A stretch of 64,000 nt of DNA from Sulfuricaulis sp049587675 (GCF_049587675.1 NZ_JBAVEJ010000057.1:3154-67153); one strand, 5' to 3'. Shown: positions 25,481-34,900, counted from the first letter of the stretch. The notes: generated by a model not told the origin, from the sequence alone. Numbers and translations are program-made.

Positions 25481-25951
25481 TCAACGAGTCTTGCGCGACC
25501 CCGGTTGCAAGGCATCCAGTGCCAATATCACTGCTCCGATCGTAATCGCCGAATCCGCAACATTGAACGCCGGCCAATGCCAAACGTGGTAGTAGACGTC
25601 AATAAAATCAATCACATAACCATGGAACAAGCGATCGGTGAGGTTGCCGAGTGCACCGCCCAGCACCAGCATCAGGCCAATGACAAGAAACATATCCCTA
25701 CTTTCCAGGCGCCAACTCATCCAAAGAATGAAAACACACGCACTCAAGGCAACGACAATGAAAAAAACATTCTGCCAGCCACCCGCGCCACTCAGAAAAC
25801 CGAATGCCGCGCCGGTGTTATGGACCAACACAAAACTCAGGAAAGGAGCCAACTTTATCTCGCCATGCAGCGCCAGATAATCCGTGGCAGCGAGTTTTGT
25901 CAGCTGATCAAACAAAAGAACAACCACGGCAATCCACATAAACCGCCACAT
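25481..25951 (-). CDS. lspA: Lipoprotein signal peptidase LspA
   Basis: A 156-residue protein with four transmembrane segments. Conserved motifs: 'VVVLLFDQLTKLAA', 'HNTGAAFGFL', 'GNLTDRLFHGYVIDFIDVY' and 'FNVADSAITIG'; the Asp residues in the last two are the catalytic pair. It cleaves the signal peptides of diacylated prolipoproteins, such as those encoded at 639 and 7043. The start ATG 25951 overlaps the ileS stop by one base, so translation is coupled. A hairpin with arms CCGGCG/CGCCGG (25394-25408) lies downstream. Confidence 0.95.
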   Translation of the reverse strand: MWRFMWIAVVVLLFDQLTKLAATDYLALHGEIKLAPFLSFVLVHNTGAAFGFLSGAGGWQNVFFIVVALSACVFILWMSWRLESRDMFLVIGLMLVLGGALGNLTDRLFHGYVIDFIDVYYHVWHWPAFNVADSAITIGAVILALDALQPGSRKTR

Positions 25952-28767
25952 CAGGCATAACTCCGCGTTTCGCCAGAACCGGTGACATTTTGCACGCAGC
26001 GGCCGCAAATCTGCGGATGCTCCTGGTTTGCACCCACGTCCTCGCGGTGATGCCAGCAGCGGATGCACTTGGGATAGCTTGAAGGCGCGACACGCACGCG
26101 CAGCCCCTTGACCTCCGTCTCCACGGCACCAGATATTTTCTCATTCAAGCCATGTACCCGCGCATAGGATGTTATAAATACAAACCGCAACTCGTCGCCC
26201 AGCCGACGCAACCGTTCCTGCCAGAAGTCATCGCCATAGAGGTCCACTTCCGCGTCGAGACCGGAACCGATGTCGCCGGTCACTCGCAATTTTTCCAGCT
26301 CTTTGGCAACGGCCTGACGCACGGCAATCACTTCATTCCAGAATGGCATGTCCAGTGCACGCTCGGGGAGTTCCGGCAGTGCGTGCCACTTTTCCAGAAA
26401 CACCGATTCACTCCGTTTCCCCGGCATGTGGCGCCAGATTTCCTCAGCGGTGAAGGTCAGCACCGGCGCCAGCCAGCGCACCAGCGCCTCCAGAATATGA
26501 AACATCGCCGTCTGTGCCGAGCGGCGTCCACGGCTGTTGGCGGGCATGGTGTACATCCGGTCCTTGAGAACATCGAGATAGAAACCGCCCATGTCCACCA
26601 CGCAGAACTGATGCAACTTCTGATAGATGAGATGAAACTGAAATTCCTCGTAAGCCTGCAATACTTCCTTTTGCAGATCGTGCGCCCGCTGCAACGCCCA
26701 CTGATCCAGGGCCAGCATGTCCTTTGCCGGCATAAGCGCTGCCGTCTCAAAGCCGGAAAGGCTTGCCAGGAGGTAGCGCGTGGTATTGCGGATACGCCGG
26801 TAGGAATCGGCCATGCGTGTGAGAATCTCGTCGGAAATGCTCATCTCCGCGCGGTAATCAGTCGCCGCCACCCACAGGCGCAGAATATCCGCGCCCATGA
26901 CCTTGATTACCTTCTGCGGCACGATCACATTGCCCAGGGACTTGGACATCTTCCGGCCCTTGGCGTCCACGGTGAAGCCGTGCGTCAGCACACACTTGTA
27001 TGGCGCCGTTCCGTGCATCGCCACCGAGGTGAGCAACGACGACTGAAACCAGCCGCGGTGCTGATCCGAGCCTTCGAGGTAAAGATCGGCGGGAAACGCC
27101 AACTCCGGCCGGCGTTCCAGCACGCAGGCATGGGTTACCCCGGAATCGAACCAGACATCCAGGGTATCGCCCACTTTCTCGTAGTTGGCAGCATCCGCGC
27201 CCAGGAGTTCCTCCTTCTTAAGGTCAAACCAGGCATTGATGCCATGGTTTTCGACAAGAGTGGCCACTTTCTCGATCAGGAGGTCGGTGTCCGGGTGTGC
27301 CTCGCCGGTCTGCCGGTGTACAAACAGCGGAATGGGAACACCCCACGAGCGCTGCCGTGAGATACACCAGTCAGGGCGGTTTTCGACCATACCCTGGATG
27401 CGCGCCGCGCCCCAGTCGGGGATCCATTGGGTGCCGACGATGGCACGTAATGCCGGCTCGCGCAGTCGCTCCATGCTGATGAACCACTGCGAGGTGGCGC
27501 GGAAAATGATCGGCGTCTTGTGGCGCCAGCAATGTGGATAGCTGTGGTTCAGCGCGACCACATGCAGCAGCGCGCCACGCGATTTGAGGACTTCGATGAC
27601 ATGATCGTTGGCTTTGAACACATGTTCGCCGGCAAAAAGCTCCGTACCGGGAAGAAATTTTCCATCTTCGCCCACGGGATTGTCCACCGCGAGTCCATAG
27701 CGCTCGCCGACCACGTAGTCCTCAAGACCGTGTCCCGGCGCCGTGTGCACCGCGCCAGTACCGGTATCGGTTGTCACATGCTCGCCGAGAATCACCGGCA
27801 CCTCGCGCGCGTAAAACGGATGCCTGAGCTTCACGCCTTCCAGATCCCGGCCGCGACAATTTGCCACGACGCGGTAATCCTCGATTCCGTAACGCCCCAT
27901 CGTTGCCTTGACGAGGGGTTCGGCGATGAGCAGACGTTCATGCCCTTGGGGTCCGGTGCATTGCAGCAACACATATTCTAGATCGGGATGCAGCGCGACA
28001 GCCTGGTTGGCCGGCAAGGTCCACGGCGTCGTGGTCCAGATCACCACGCTCACCGGACCTTCGCCCGCACGCCCCGGGGCGTGCTCGACGCGGGCGAGGA
28101 ACGATTCCGGATCCACCACGGCAAACCGCACGTCGATGGCCGGCGAGGTTTTGTCCATGTACTCCACTTCCGCCTCGGCCAACGCCGAACCGCAATCGCT
28201 GCACCAGTGCACAGGCTTGTGGCCTCGCACCACATGGCCAGTGGCGATGATGCGTCCGAGCGCGCGGATGATGCCGGCCTCGAACGCAAAATCCATCGTC
28301 AGATACGGATGCTCCCAATCACCGATCACGCCGAGACGAATGAAATCTTCGCGCTGCCGGTCGACTTGGGCGCGCGCGTATTCGCGGCAGGCCTGACGGA
28401 ATTTGGAGGGTTCCACCTGAACTCCCGCCTTGCCGATCTTTTTCTCGACGGCATGCTCGATGGGCAGGCCGTGACAGTCCCAACCCGGCACGTAAGGCGC
28501 ATCGAAACCGCTCAGAACCCTGGACTTAACGATAATATCCTTGAGGATTTTGTTGACCGCATGCCCGATGTGAATGTCGCCGTTGGCGTAGGGCGGGCCG
28601 TCGTGCAGGATATACTTCGGACGGCCGCGGCCCTGCTCGCGCAGTTTCTTGTTGAGATCCATTTCCTGCCAGCGCTTGAGGGATTCCGGCTCGCGTACGG
28701 CGAGATTGGCCTTCATCGGGAAATCCGTCTGCGGCAGATTCAGTGTATTTTTATAGTCGTTCGTCAT
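25951..28767 (-). CDS. ileS: Isoleucyl-tRNA synthetase
   Basis: A 938-residue class I aminoacyl-tRNA synthetase of normal bacterial length. The HIGH motif is at residues 66-69 (PPYANGDIHIGHA), the KMSKS motif reads KGRKMSKSLGNV, the editing domain contains 'VVIWTTTPWTLPANQAV', and the C-terminal zinc site has Cys pairs CIRC and CGRC. It charges tRNA-Ile. It is translationally coupled to lspA, and ribF lies upstream, in the standard gammaproteobacterial order. Confidence 0.97.
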   Translation of the reverse strand: MTNDYKNTLNLPQTDFPMKANLAVREPESLKRWQEMDLNKKLREQGRGRPKYILHDGPPYANGDIHIGHAVNKILKDIIVKSRVLSGFDAPYVPGWDCHGLPIEHAVEKKIGKAGVQVEPSKFRQACREYARAQVDRQREDFIRLGVIGDWEHPYLTMDFAFEAGIIRALGRIIATGHVVRGHKPVHWCSDCGSALAEAEVEYMDKTSPAIDVRFAVVDPESFLARVEHAPGRAGEGPVSVVIWTTTPWTLPANQAVALHPDLEYVLLQCTGPQGHERLLIAEPLVKATMGRYGIEDYRVVANCRGRDLEGVKLRHPFYAREVPVILGEHVTTDTGTGAVHTAPGHGLEDYVVGERYGLAVDNPVGEDGKFLPGTELFAGEHVFKANDHVIEVLKSRGALLHVVALNHSYPHCWRHKTPIIFRATSQWFISMERLREPALRAIVGTQWIPDWGAARIQGMVENRPDWCISRQRSWGVPIPLFVHRQTGEAHPDTDLLIEKVATLVENHGINAWFDLKKEELLGADAANYEKVGDTLDVWFDSGVTHACVLERRPELAFPADLYLEGSDQHRGWFQSSLLTSVAMHGTAPYKCVLTHGFTVDAKGRKMSKSLGNVIVPQKVIKVMGADILRLWVAATDYRAEMSISDEILTRMADSYRRIRNTTRYLLASLSGFETAALMPAKDMLALDQWALQRAHDLQKEVLQAYEEFQFHLIYQKLHQFCVVDMGGFYLDVLKDRMYTMPANSRGRRSAQTAMFHILEALVRWLAPVLTFTAEEIWRHMPGKRSESVFLEKWHALPELPERALDMPFWNEVIAVRQAVAKELEKLRVTGDIGSGLDAEVDLYGDDFWQERLRRLGDELRFVFITSYARVHGLNEKISGAVETEVKGLRVRVAPSSYPKCIRCWHHREDVGANQEHPQICGRCVQNVTGSGETRSYA

Positions 28768-28828
28768 TAGATTTCATTTAAAACTAAAGGTCGAGGCGCA
28801 AAGAAAACCTGAGCAACTCGAGAATCTT

Positions 28829-29812
28829 TTAAACTTTCCTTGCGCTCTCTGCGTTTCTGCGTCTCTGCGCTGAGTAGTTTGGGTGATAGTTTTTGAAAAA
28901 GGCACGCACGTCCGCGACATCCTTTTCTATCCAGCGACGCAACTCTTCCAACGACTCGAACCGCTTCTCATCGCGAAGCTTGTGCAGGAAATTCACCTGC
29001 ACATAGGCGCCGTAGATGTCTTCGCTGAAGTCCAGCAGGTTCACCTCGAGCAGCGTGCGGGTGCCGCCGACGGTCGGGCGAGTGCCGATATTGGCCGCGC
29101 CGGCAAGTGGCTCGGTCTTGAGGCCGAACACCTCCACGGCGAAGATGCCCTTGATCGGCGTCACCTTGCGGTGCAGATAAATGTTGGCGGTCGGAAAACC
29201 CAGAGTGCGGCCGAGTTTGTCGCCATGCGCCACGCGCCCGCACATGCGGTACGGCCGGCCCAGAAGCTTCTCGGCCTGCACCAGATCGCCGGACACCAGC
29301 GCCGCGCGGATGCGCGTGCTCGAGACGCGTTCCCCGTCGATTGCCACGGTGTGCATGTTCACGACCTGAAAGCCGTGCTGCCGCCCCGCCGCGGCGAGCA
29401 TGTCAAAATTCCCGCGTCGCTTCCGGCCAAAATGGAAATCGTCGCCGACGACAAGATAGCGCACGCCCAGTCCGTCCACCAGCAGGCGCTGGATGAATTC
29501 CTCGGGTTCCATGGCCGCGAATCCGGCGTCGAATTGCAGACACAAGACCCGATCCACGGAATAGCGCCGCAGCGCCTGGAGTTTTTCGCGCAGGCGCGTC
29601 AACCGCGGAACGGCGGCGTCCGGTTGGAAGAATTCCTGCGGTTGCGGCTCGAACAGGATGACCTGGGTGGGCAGACCGAGCTTTTCGGCTTTTTCCGCCA
29701 ATTGACCGATTACCGCCTGGTGACCGAGATGCACACCGTCAAAATTGCCGATCGTGGCGACACACCCGCGATGCTGCGGCTTCAGGTTATGCCACCCGCG
29801 TATGAACTCCAT
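28829..29812 (-). CDS. ribF: Bifunctional riboflavin kinase / FAD synthetase RibF
   Basis: A 327-residue protein. The N-terminal FAD-synthetase domain has 'GNFDGVHLGHQAVI' and 'VVGDDFHFGRKRRG', and 'ISSTRIR'-like VSSTRIRAAL follows. The C-terminal riboflavin-kinase domain has 'GRTLGFPTANI' and 'YGAYVQVNFLHKLRDEKRFESLEEL'. It makes FMN and FAD. The last 15 or so residues (SAQRRRNAESARKV) are encoded by a TCTGCG-type repeat and look like an added tail. ileS follows 61 bases downstream. Confidence 0.95.
   Translation of the reverse strand: MEFIRGWHNLKPQHRGCVATIGNFDGVHLGHQAVIGQLAEKAEKLGLPTQVILFEPQPQEFFQPDAAVPRLTRLREKLQALRRYSVDRVLCLQFDAGFAAMEPEEFIQRLLVDGLGVRYLVVGDDFHFGRKRRGNFDMLAAAGRQHGFQVVNMHTVAIDGERVSSTRIRAALVSGDLVQAEKLLGRPYRMCGRVAHGDKLGRTLGFPTANIYLHRKVTPIKGIFAVEVFGLKTEPLAGAANIGTRPTVGGTRTLLEVNLLDFSEDIYGAYVQVNFLHKLRDEKRFESLEELRRWIEKDVADVRAFFKNYHPNYSAQRRRNAESARKV
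28839..28870. repeat. CGCAGA short tandem repeat inside the ribF 3' end
   Basis: Three near-identical units (CTCTGCG, TTTCTGCG, TCTCTGCG on the plus strand) lie in the last codons of ribF. TTGCGC at its left edge is matched by GCGCAA at 28796-28801 in the ribF-ileS gap, so the whole can form a long hairpin. Repeats of this CGCAGAGACGCAGA type occur between genes in many proteobacteria. Confidence 0.5.
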
Positions 29813-29905
29813 GGGGCCGTTCAGGATTCAACGTAGAGAAACGGTGAAGGTTACCGTCTCGGACACGCGAGAACAAGCCGCGGGATGAGGGAAAACCGGG
29901 GATTC

Positions 29906-30322
29906 CTACAGATGCGCCCAATCCGGATCGAGTTCTTCGATGATATCGTGCAGCGGACGGCGCGCGCCGAAGCCCTCTTGATAACTGTGATAATGACCGA
30001 TGCGCAATTCGGGAAATTTCCAGCAGAGATAGCCATCGCCGGTGTCGAAATCCGCCAACCACAGCCCTTTGACCACGAGTCCAAGCCGTTCCATCTTGCC
30101 CATCCAGCGCCGCACGATTGTCTCGTAGTCCTTTTCCACCTTCCGGGTCTGAGGATTGCTCGGCAACATCGCCTCGAGCGCGCGGCGCACCGGCTCGAGT
30201 TCACGGTAGGCCTCTTCGGTGATTTTCCATACCAGCGGAAACAGCTCCTCAGCCTCCGTCAGCGTGAACGCGCGCGGATTGTTACAGGCCGAAATCTGGT
30301 AAATCTGAGCTGCGCTAGTCAT
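29906..30322 (-). CDS. DUF2203-family protein
   Basis: A 138-residue cytoplasmic protein from ATG 30322, which overlaps the murJ stop by eight bases. Features: 'RAFTLTEAEELFPLVWKITEEAY', a helical middle part, then 'GLWLADFDTGDGYLCWKFPE' and 'IGHYHSYQEGF', which match the conserved core of the DUF2203 family. No catalytic role is established. Its insertion between murJ and ribF is unusual for this conserved cluster, and its coupled translation suggests joint expression with the lipid II flippase gene. Confidence 0.72.
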   Translation of the reverse strand: MTSAAQIYQISACNNPRAFTLTEAEELFPLVWKITEEAYRELEPVRRALEAMLPSNPQTRKVEKDYETIVRRWMGKMERLGLVVKGLWLADFDTGDGYLCWKFPELRIGHYHSYQEGFGARRPLHDIIEELDPDWAHL

Positions 30323-31889
30323 CGGTTGGCGTCCCCTGCCCCTTCTTAAGCAGTAACTGTGCCAATCGTACACCGAAAGCCATAACGGTCAATAAATACA
30401 CCGCCACGCCGACGGTGACCCATATTGACAATCGATAGGCACGCTGCAGGGCGGGCGTAGTCAGCCAGGAATCCATATCGCCCGTGCCCCAGTAGAGAAC
30501 CGCGCCCATGACGACGCTGGCGAGAACAATCCGCGCCAGAAACAATCTCCAGCCGGGCAGCGGCCGATACACGTTGTGCCGTCGCAACATGAAGAACAGC
30601 ATCCCGGCATTGACGAATGCCGAGAGCGATATCGCCAGCGCCAGTCCCACGTGTTTGAGCGGCATAACCAGCGCCAAGCTCAACAAGATATTAACCACCA
30701 GCGCGATCACACCGACACGCATCGGCGTTTTGGTATCCTGGCGCGCATAGAAGCCCGGCGCGAGCACCTTGATCAATATGAAACCGAGCAGGCCAAACGA
30801 GAATGCCATCAGCGCGTTAGCGCTCATCCGTACGTCATTGGCGCCAAACGCGCCGAAGTGAAAAAACGTGGTCAGCAGCGGCGCCGAAAGAATTACCAGC
30901 GCCACGGAGGCCGGAACCGCGATCAGGAAAACCCAACGCAAGCCCCAGTCGAGCAGATGGGAAAATTCATCGTGCGAGTTACGTGCGTGCCGGCGCGCGA
31001 GGCTGGGCAGAATGACGGTCGCGAGCGCGATGCCGAACACGCCGAGCGGAAACTCCATCAGGCGGTCGGAATAATAGAGCCACGAGACACTGCCGGTCAC
31101 CAGGAACGAGGCCAGCAACGTGTTGACCAGCATGTTGATCTGCGCGACGGAGACACCGAAGATCGCCGGCAGCATGAGCCTGAAGACGCGCATGACGCCA
31201 TGATGGCGTTCGCGCACATGCAGCCGCGGGCGCGGCAACATTTTAATGCCGCGCAGGAACGGAATCTGGAACAGCAACTGCGTCACGCCGGCGATGAACA
31301 CACCCCAGGCCAGCGCCAGCACCGGCTCGTCCATGTGCGGGGCGAGCCAGACGGCGGCGCCGATCATGCTCAGGTTGAGCAGTACCGGCGTGAAGGCGGC
31401 CGCGCCGAAACGGCCATAGGTGTTGAGAATGCCCGCCGCCATCGCCACCAGCGAGACGAAGAAAAGATAGGGAAAAGTGATGCGCAGCATCTGCACTGTC
31501 AGGCCATATTTGTGCGGCTCATCGAGAAAGCCCGGCGCGAGGACCATGACCAGGATGGGCGCGGCGAAGACACCCATCAGCGTAACGCCAAAAAGAATCG
31601 CGCCCAGTATGCCGGTCATGTGATCCACGAATGCGCGCGTTTCCGCCGCCGTGTACTTGGCCTTGTATTCGGCGAACACCGGCACGAAGCTCTGGGAAAA
31701 CGCACCTTCGCCGAAGATACGACGCAGGAAATTGGGGATGCGGAAGGCGACGTAGAAAGCGTCGGCGGCCACCCCGGTGCCCGCGCCGATCAGGCTCGCG
31801 AACAGCATGTCGCGGATGAGCCCGCTGATCCGTGACAGCAGGGTCATGCCACCGGTCACCGCCGTGGATTTGAGCAGCTTGCGGCTCAC
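30315..31889 (-). CDS. murJ: Lipid II flippase MurJ (MviN)
   Basis: A 524-residue MOP-superfamily transporter with about 14 transmembrane helices. The N-terminus 'GGMTLLSRISGLIRDMLFASLIGAG' and 'AFYVAFRIPNFLRRIFGEGAFSQSFVPVF' are MurJ signatures. It moves lipid II from the cytoplasmic to the periplasmic face of the inner membrane. It is divergent from rpsT and followed by the DUF2203 gene with an eight-base overlap, then ribF, ileS and lspA. Confidence 0.96.
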   Translation of the reverse strand: MSRKLLKSTAVTGGMTLLSRISGLIRDMLFASLIGAGTGVAADAFYVAFRIPNFLRRIFGEGAFSQSFVPVFAEYKAKYTAAETRAFVDHMTGILGAILFGVTLMGVFAAPILVMVLAPGFLDEPHKYGLTVQMLRITFPYLFFVSLVAMAAGILNTYGRFGAAAFTPVLLNLSMIGAAVWLAPHMDEPVLALAWGVFIAGVTQLLFQIPFLRGIKMLPRPRLHVRERHHGVMRVFRLMLPAIFGVSVAQINMLVNTLLASFLVTGSVSWLYYSDRLMEFPLGVFGIALATVILPSLARRHARNSHDEFSHLLDWGLRWVFLIAVPASVALVILSAPLLTTFFHFGAFGANDVRMSANALMAFSFGLLGFILIKVLAPGFYARQDTKTPMRVGVIALVVNILLSLALVMPLKHVGLALAISLSAFVNAGMLFFMLRRHNVYRPLPGWRLFLARIVLASVVMGAVLYWGTGDMDSWLTTPALQRAYRLSIWVTVGVAVYLLTVMAFGVRLAQLLLKKGQGTPTDD

Positions 31890-32063
31890 GGATGATTTTC
31901 AGGGAGCGATGCCATAAAGGCCGGGATGATAGCAGGATGTTCGACGGCCGCCGAAGCCTGTGGGGTTCCACGGGAAAGCACCCGACAGGACCGGCGGGAT
32001 TGACAAATCCGCCCGAAATCAGCATAGTTGCGCGCTTTTCAGGGCATTCCCAGGAGAACCGTT

Positions 32064-32327
32064 TTGGCCAATACAGCACAGGCAAAGAAACGCGCGCGTC
32101 AGGCGGAAAACCACCGCGCCCGCAACGTCGGCCAGCGCACCGAGCTGCGCAGCCGCATCAAGAAAGTCCGCAGCGCGATCGCGGCCAAAGACAAGCCGGC
32201 GGCACAGCTGGCGTTCCGTGAAGCTACTTCCGTCATCGATCGTATGGCCGGCAAGGGGCTAATCCACAAGAATACAGCGGCCCGCTACAAGAGTGGCCTC
32301 AACCAGGGTTTACGCTCGCTGGTGTAA
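32064..32327 (+). CDS. rpsT: 30S ribosomal protein S20
   Basis: An 87-residue protein that starts at TTG 32064 (LANTAQAKKRARQAENHR), with CAGGAGA just upstream; rpsT of E. coli also uses a UUG start, part of its translational autocontrol. The body (LRSRIKKVRSAIAAKDKPAA, RMAGKGLIHKNTAARYKSGL) is standard S20. It is a single gene between divergent murJ and a strong bidirectional terminator. Confidence 0.96.
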   Translation: MANTAQAKKRARQAENHRARNVGQRTELRSRIKKVRSAIAAKDKPAAQLAFREATSVIDRMAGKGLIHKNTAARYKSGLNQGLRSLV

Positions 32328-32340
32328 ATCATCCGTCTCG

Positions 32341-32382
32341 CACAAACAAAAAAGCCGGCGTAAGCCGGCTTTTTTGTTTGTG
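32341..32382. terminator. Bidirectional terminator between rpsT and proB
   Basis: A perfect 19-bp inverted repeat (arms 32341-32359 and 32364-32382) with loop GTAA. The core GCCGGC is flanked by A6 and T6, so it works as a terminator for both converging genes. Confidence 0.95.
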
Positions 32383-32389
32383 CGCTGCA

Positions 32390-33529
32390 CTACAGCACGA
32401 TCAGATTGTCCCGGTGAATCAGCTCCGGCTCATCCACATAGCCAAGGATAGATTCGATCTTGTCACTGGCGTGCCCAATGATGCGCGCCGCTTCTTCGGA
32501 ACTGTAATTCACCAGCCCGCGCGCGATCTCATGGCCTTCCGGATCAAGGCAGGAAATAACTTCACCGCGCGTAAATGTACCTTCAATGGCCTTCACGCCG
32601 ACGGGCAGCAGGCTTTTCCCGCTCTCGCGGATGACCCTGACCGCCCCGGCATCGAGCTTGAGACTGCCCGCAGCATGCGCATGACCGGCCAGCCACTGCT
32701 TGCGCGCCGCCACCCGTCCCTGCTGCGCTTTAAGATGCGTGCCGACGACTTCACCGGACAGTACGCGCACAATCACGTTCTCCTCGCGTCCCGAAGCGAT
32801 CACCGTTGACGCGCCGGAGTGCGCGGCCTTTTCCGCGGCCAGCAACTTGGTGCGCATGCCGCCGCGCCCGAGCGCGCCCGAACCGCCGGCCATGGTCAAC
32901 AGCTGCTTGTCGCCGGCAATGCCTTCTTCCACCAGCTTGGCGTCCGGATGCTGGCGTGGATCTAGATCATAGAGACCTCTTTGGTCGGTGAGAATGAGCA
33001 GCAGATCGGCCTCGACGAGGTTGGTCACGAGCGCGGCCAAAGTGTCGTTGTCGCCGAAACGGATTTCTTCCGTGGCCACGGTATCGTTTTCATTGACGAC
33101 GGGGACGACACCCAGGCTGAGCAAGGTGCGCAAGGTGCTGCGGCTGTTGAGGTAGCGCTTGCGGTTCGCGAGGTCGTCGTGGGTGAGAAGCACCTGGGCC
33201 GTGTGCAGCCCATGACGCTGAAACGCGGATTCATAAACCTGCACCAGATTCATCTGGCCTACGGCTGCCATGGCCTGCAGTTCGTGCAGCGCATGCGGAC
33301 GCTGACGGCGGCCGAGCCGCTGCATGCCGGCAGCCACGGCACCGGAAGTCACCAGCACCATCTCCACGCCGCGGGCGCGGAATTGCGCCAGTTGTCCGAC
33401 CCAATTCTGGATGCCGTCGTTGTTCAGTCCCTGACCGTCACGTGTCAGCAGCGCGCTACCGATCTTGACCACGACACGGCGCGCGCTCTTCAGCGACGCA
33501 CGTGGGCTATGGCTGGCGTTTCCGGACAT
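32390..33529 (-). CDS. proB: Glutamate 5-kinase
   Basis: A 379-residue protein with an amino-acid-kinase domain ('RRVVVKIGSALLT', 'VTSGAVAAGMQRLG', 'VPVVNENDTVATEEIRFGDND', 'GGMRTKLLAAEKAAHSG') and a C-terminal PUA domain (from about residue 280, 'AGAVRVIRESGKSLLPVGV'). It phosphorylates glutamate in the first step of proline synthesis. It overlaps the obgE 3' end by 23 bases, so the pair is co-transcribed; proA is not in the window. Confidence 0.96.
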   Translation of the reverse strand: MSGNASHSPRASLKSARRVVVKIGSALLTRDGQGLNNDGIQNWVGQLAQFRARGVEMVLVTSGAVAAGMQRLGRRQRPHALHELQAMAAVGQMNLVQVYESAFQRHGLHTAQVLLTHDDLANRKRYLNSRSTLRTLLSLGVVPVVNENDTVATEEIRFGDNDTLAALVTNLVEADLLLILTDQRGLYDLDPRQHPDAKLVEEGIAGDKQLLTMAGGSGALGRGGMRTKLLAAEKAAHSGASTVIASGREENVIVRVLSGEVVGTHLKAQQGRVAARKQWLAGHAHAAGSLKLDAGAVRVIRESGKSLLPVGVKAIEGTFTRGEVISCLDPEGHEIARGLVNYSSEEAARIIGHASDKIESILGYVDEPELIHRDNLIVL

Positions 33530-34562
33530 GAGTGGTTTTTTCCGTTTTCTTTCTCAATTGCTCCAGCCGCCGCATCAGGTCCATGACCAGTTCACGGCAA
33601 CCCTCGCGGTTGATCGCGGAGATTTTATACACTGGACCCTTCCATTTCAGCTTATTCAGCAGACGCTTGGTCTGTCTCTCTCGCTCCTCCTCGGGCAAAA
33701 GGTCCATTTTATTCAGCGCCAGCCAGCGCTCCCGCTTGGCCAACGCCGGACTGAATTTTTTCAGTTCCGATTCGATCGCCTTCACACCGGAAGCGGGATC
33801 GGCATCCGGCTCAAGCGGCGCCATGTCCACCAGATGCAATAGTATATTCGTGCGCGACAAGTGCCGCAGAAACTGATGACCCAGACCCGCACCCTCGGCC
33901 GCGCCCTCGATAAGGCCGGGAATGTCGGCCACCACGAAACTGCGGCTCTCTTCAATGCGCACCACGCCCAGATGCGGATGCAGCGTGGTAAACGGATAAT
34001 CCGCCACCTTGGGACGCGCATCCGACACGGCGCGCAGAAAAGTCGACTTGCCGGCATTTGGCAAGCCGAGCAGACCGACATCCGCGAGCACCTGTAGCTC
34101 AAGGGCGAGTTCACGGCGCTCGCCGGGCTTGCCCGGTGTCATGCGCCGCGGACTGCGATTGGTGCTCGACTTGAAATGGGTATTGCCCAATCCGCCCTTG
34201 CCGCCGTGGGCCACGAGCAACGATTCGCCATCGCGGGTGATTTCCCCGATGAGCTCTTCCGCTTCCGCATCCGTCACCCGCGTGCCGAGAGGAACCGGTA
34301 TAGAAAGATCCTTCCCGGATTTTCCGGTGCAGTTGCTCCCGCCACCCTTGGCACCGCTCTCGCCGCGGAAGACACGTGTGTGACGGAAATCCACGAGCGT
34401 ATTGAGTCCTTCCCGTCCAACGAGATAAACGCTGCCGCCGTCACCGCCGTCACCGCCGTCCGGCCCGCCGCGGGGAATGAATTTCTCGCGCCGGAAGGAT
34501 AGCGCACCGTTGCCGCCGTTGCCGGCCTCGACACGTATGGTGGCTTCATCAACGAATTTCAT
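33507..34562 (-). CDS. obgE: Obg-family GTPase ObgE/CgtA
   Basis: A 351-residue protein. The glycine-rich Obg domain occupies residues 1-158 ('GGPDGGDGGDGGSVYLV'). The GTPase domain follows with G1 GLPNAGKS (166-173), G2 'DYPFTTLHPHLGVV', G3 DIPGLIEGA and G4-like NKMD. It acts in 50S ribosome assembly and stress response. It lies after rpmA beyond a terminator and overlaps proB by 23 bases. Confidence 0.96.
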   Translation of the reverse strand: MKFVDEATIRVEAGNGGNGALSFRREKFIPRGGPDGGDGGDGGSVYLVGREGLNTLVDFRHTRVFRGESGAKGGGSNCTGKSGKDLSIPVPLGTRVTDAEAEELIGEITRDGESLLVAHGGKGGLGNTHFKSSTNRSPRRMTPGKPGERRELALELQVLADVGLLGLPNAGKSTFLRAVSDARPKVADYPFTTLHPHLGVVRIEESRSFVVADIPGLIEGAAEGAGLGHQFLRHLSRTNILLHLVDMAPLEPDADPASGVKAIESELKKFSPALAKRERWLALNKMDLLPEEERERQTKRLLNKLKWKGPVYKISAINREGCRELVMDLMRRLEQLRKKTEKTTHVRKRQP

Positions 34563-34590
34563 GTCACAAGATTACCGGTTATAAAAATAA

Positions 34591-34622
34591 AAAACCCCGC
34601 CGTGTTGCCAGGGCGGGGTTTT
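34591..34622 (-). terminator. Terminator between rpmA and obgE
   Basis: AACCCCGCC and GGCGGGGTT form a 9-bp stem. On the minus strand it is followed by TTTTTTATTTTTAT, so it ends or attenuates the rplU-rpmA transcript before obgE. Confidence 0.88.
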
Positions 34623-34642
34623 GCGACGCCTGCGTAGCGGGA

Positions 34643-34900
34643 TCAGCCCGGAATGATGCTGACGGTCCTGCGGCTGCTCGGTCCCTTGATTTCGAATTTC
34701 ACCTGGCCATTGACCTTGGCGAACAAGGTATCGTCTTTGCCGATGCCGACATTCACGCCAGGATGATATTCAGTGCCGCGTTGACGGATGAGAATATTGC
34801 CCGCCAGCACCTGCTCGCCGGCATAGCGCTTCACACCCAGCCGCTGTGCGTGGGAATCTCTGCCGTTGCGTGAACTGCCGCCTGCTTTTTTATGTGCCAT
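34643..34900 (-). CDS. rpmA: 50S ribosomal protein L27
   Basis: 85 residues beginning MAHKKAGGSSRNGRDSHAQR, the universal L27 N-terminus that reaches into the peptidyl-transferase centre, followed by 'GNILIRQRGTEYHPGVNVGIGKDDTLFA'. It lies 14 bases after rplU in a two-gene ribosomal operon. Confidence 0.97.
   Translation of the reverse strand: MAHKKAGGSSRNGRDSHAQRLGVKRYAGEQVLAGNILIRQRGTEYHPGVNVGIGKDDTLFAKVNGQVKFEIKGPSSRRTVSIIPG

Noticed and set aside
26152..27360. Open reading frame of 402 codons on the plus strand
   Set aside because: Antisense to ileS, whose catalytic motifs are intact; no ribosome site or recognisable domain.
28883..29836. Open reading frame of 317 codons on the plus strand
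   Set aside because: Antisense to ribF; no domain features.
30576..31835. Open reading frame of 419 codons on the plus strand
   Set aside because: It is the antisense of murJ; its product is rich in Arg/Gln/His without any family motif, typical of a shadow frame in a GC-rich gene.
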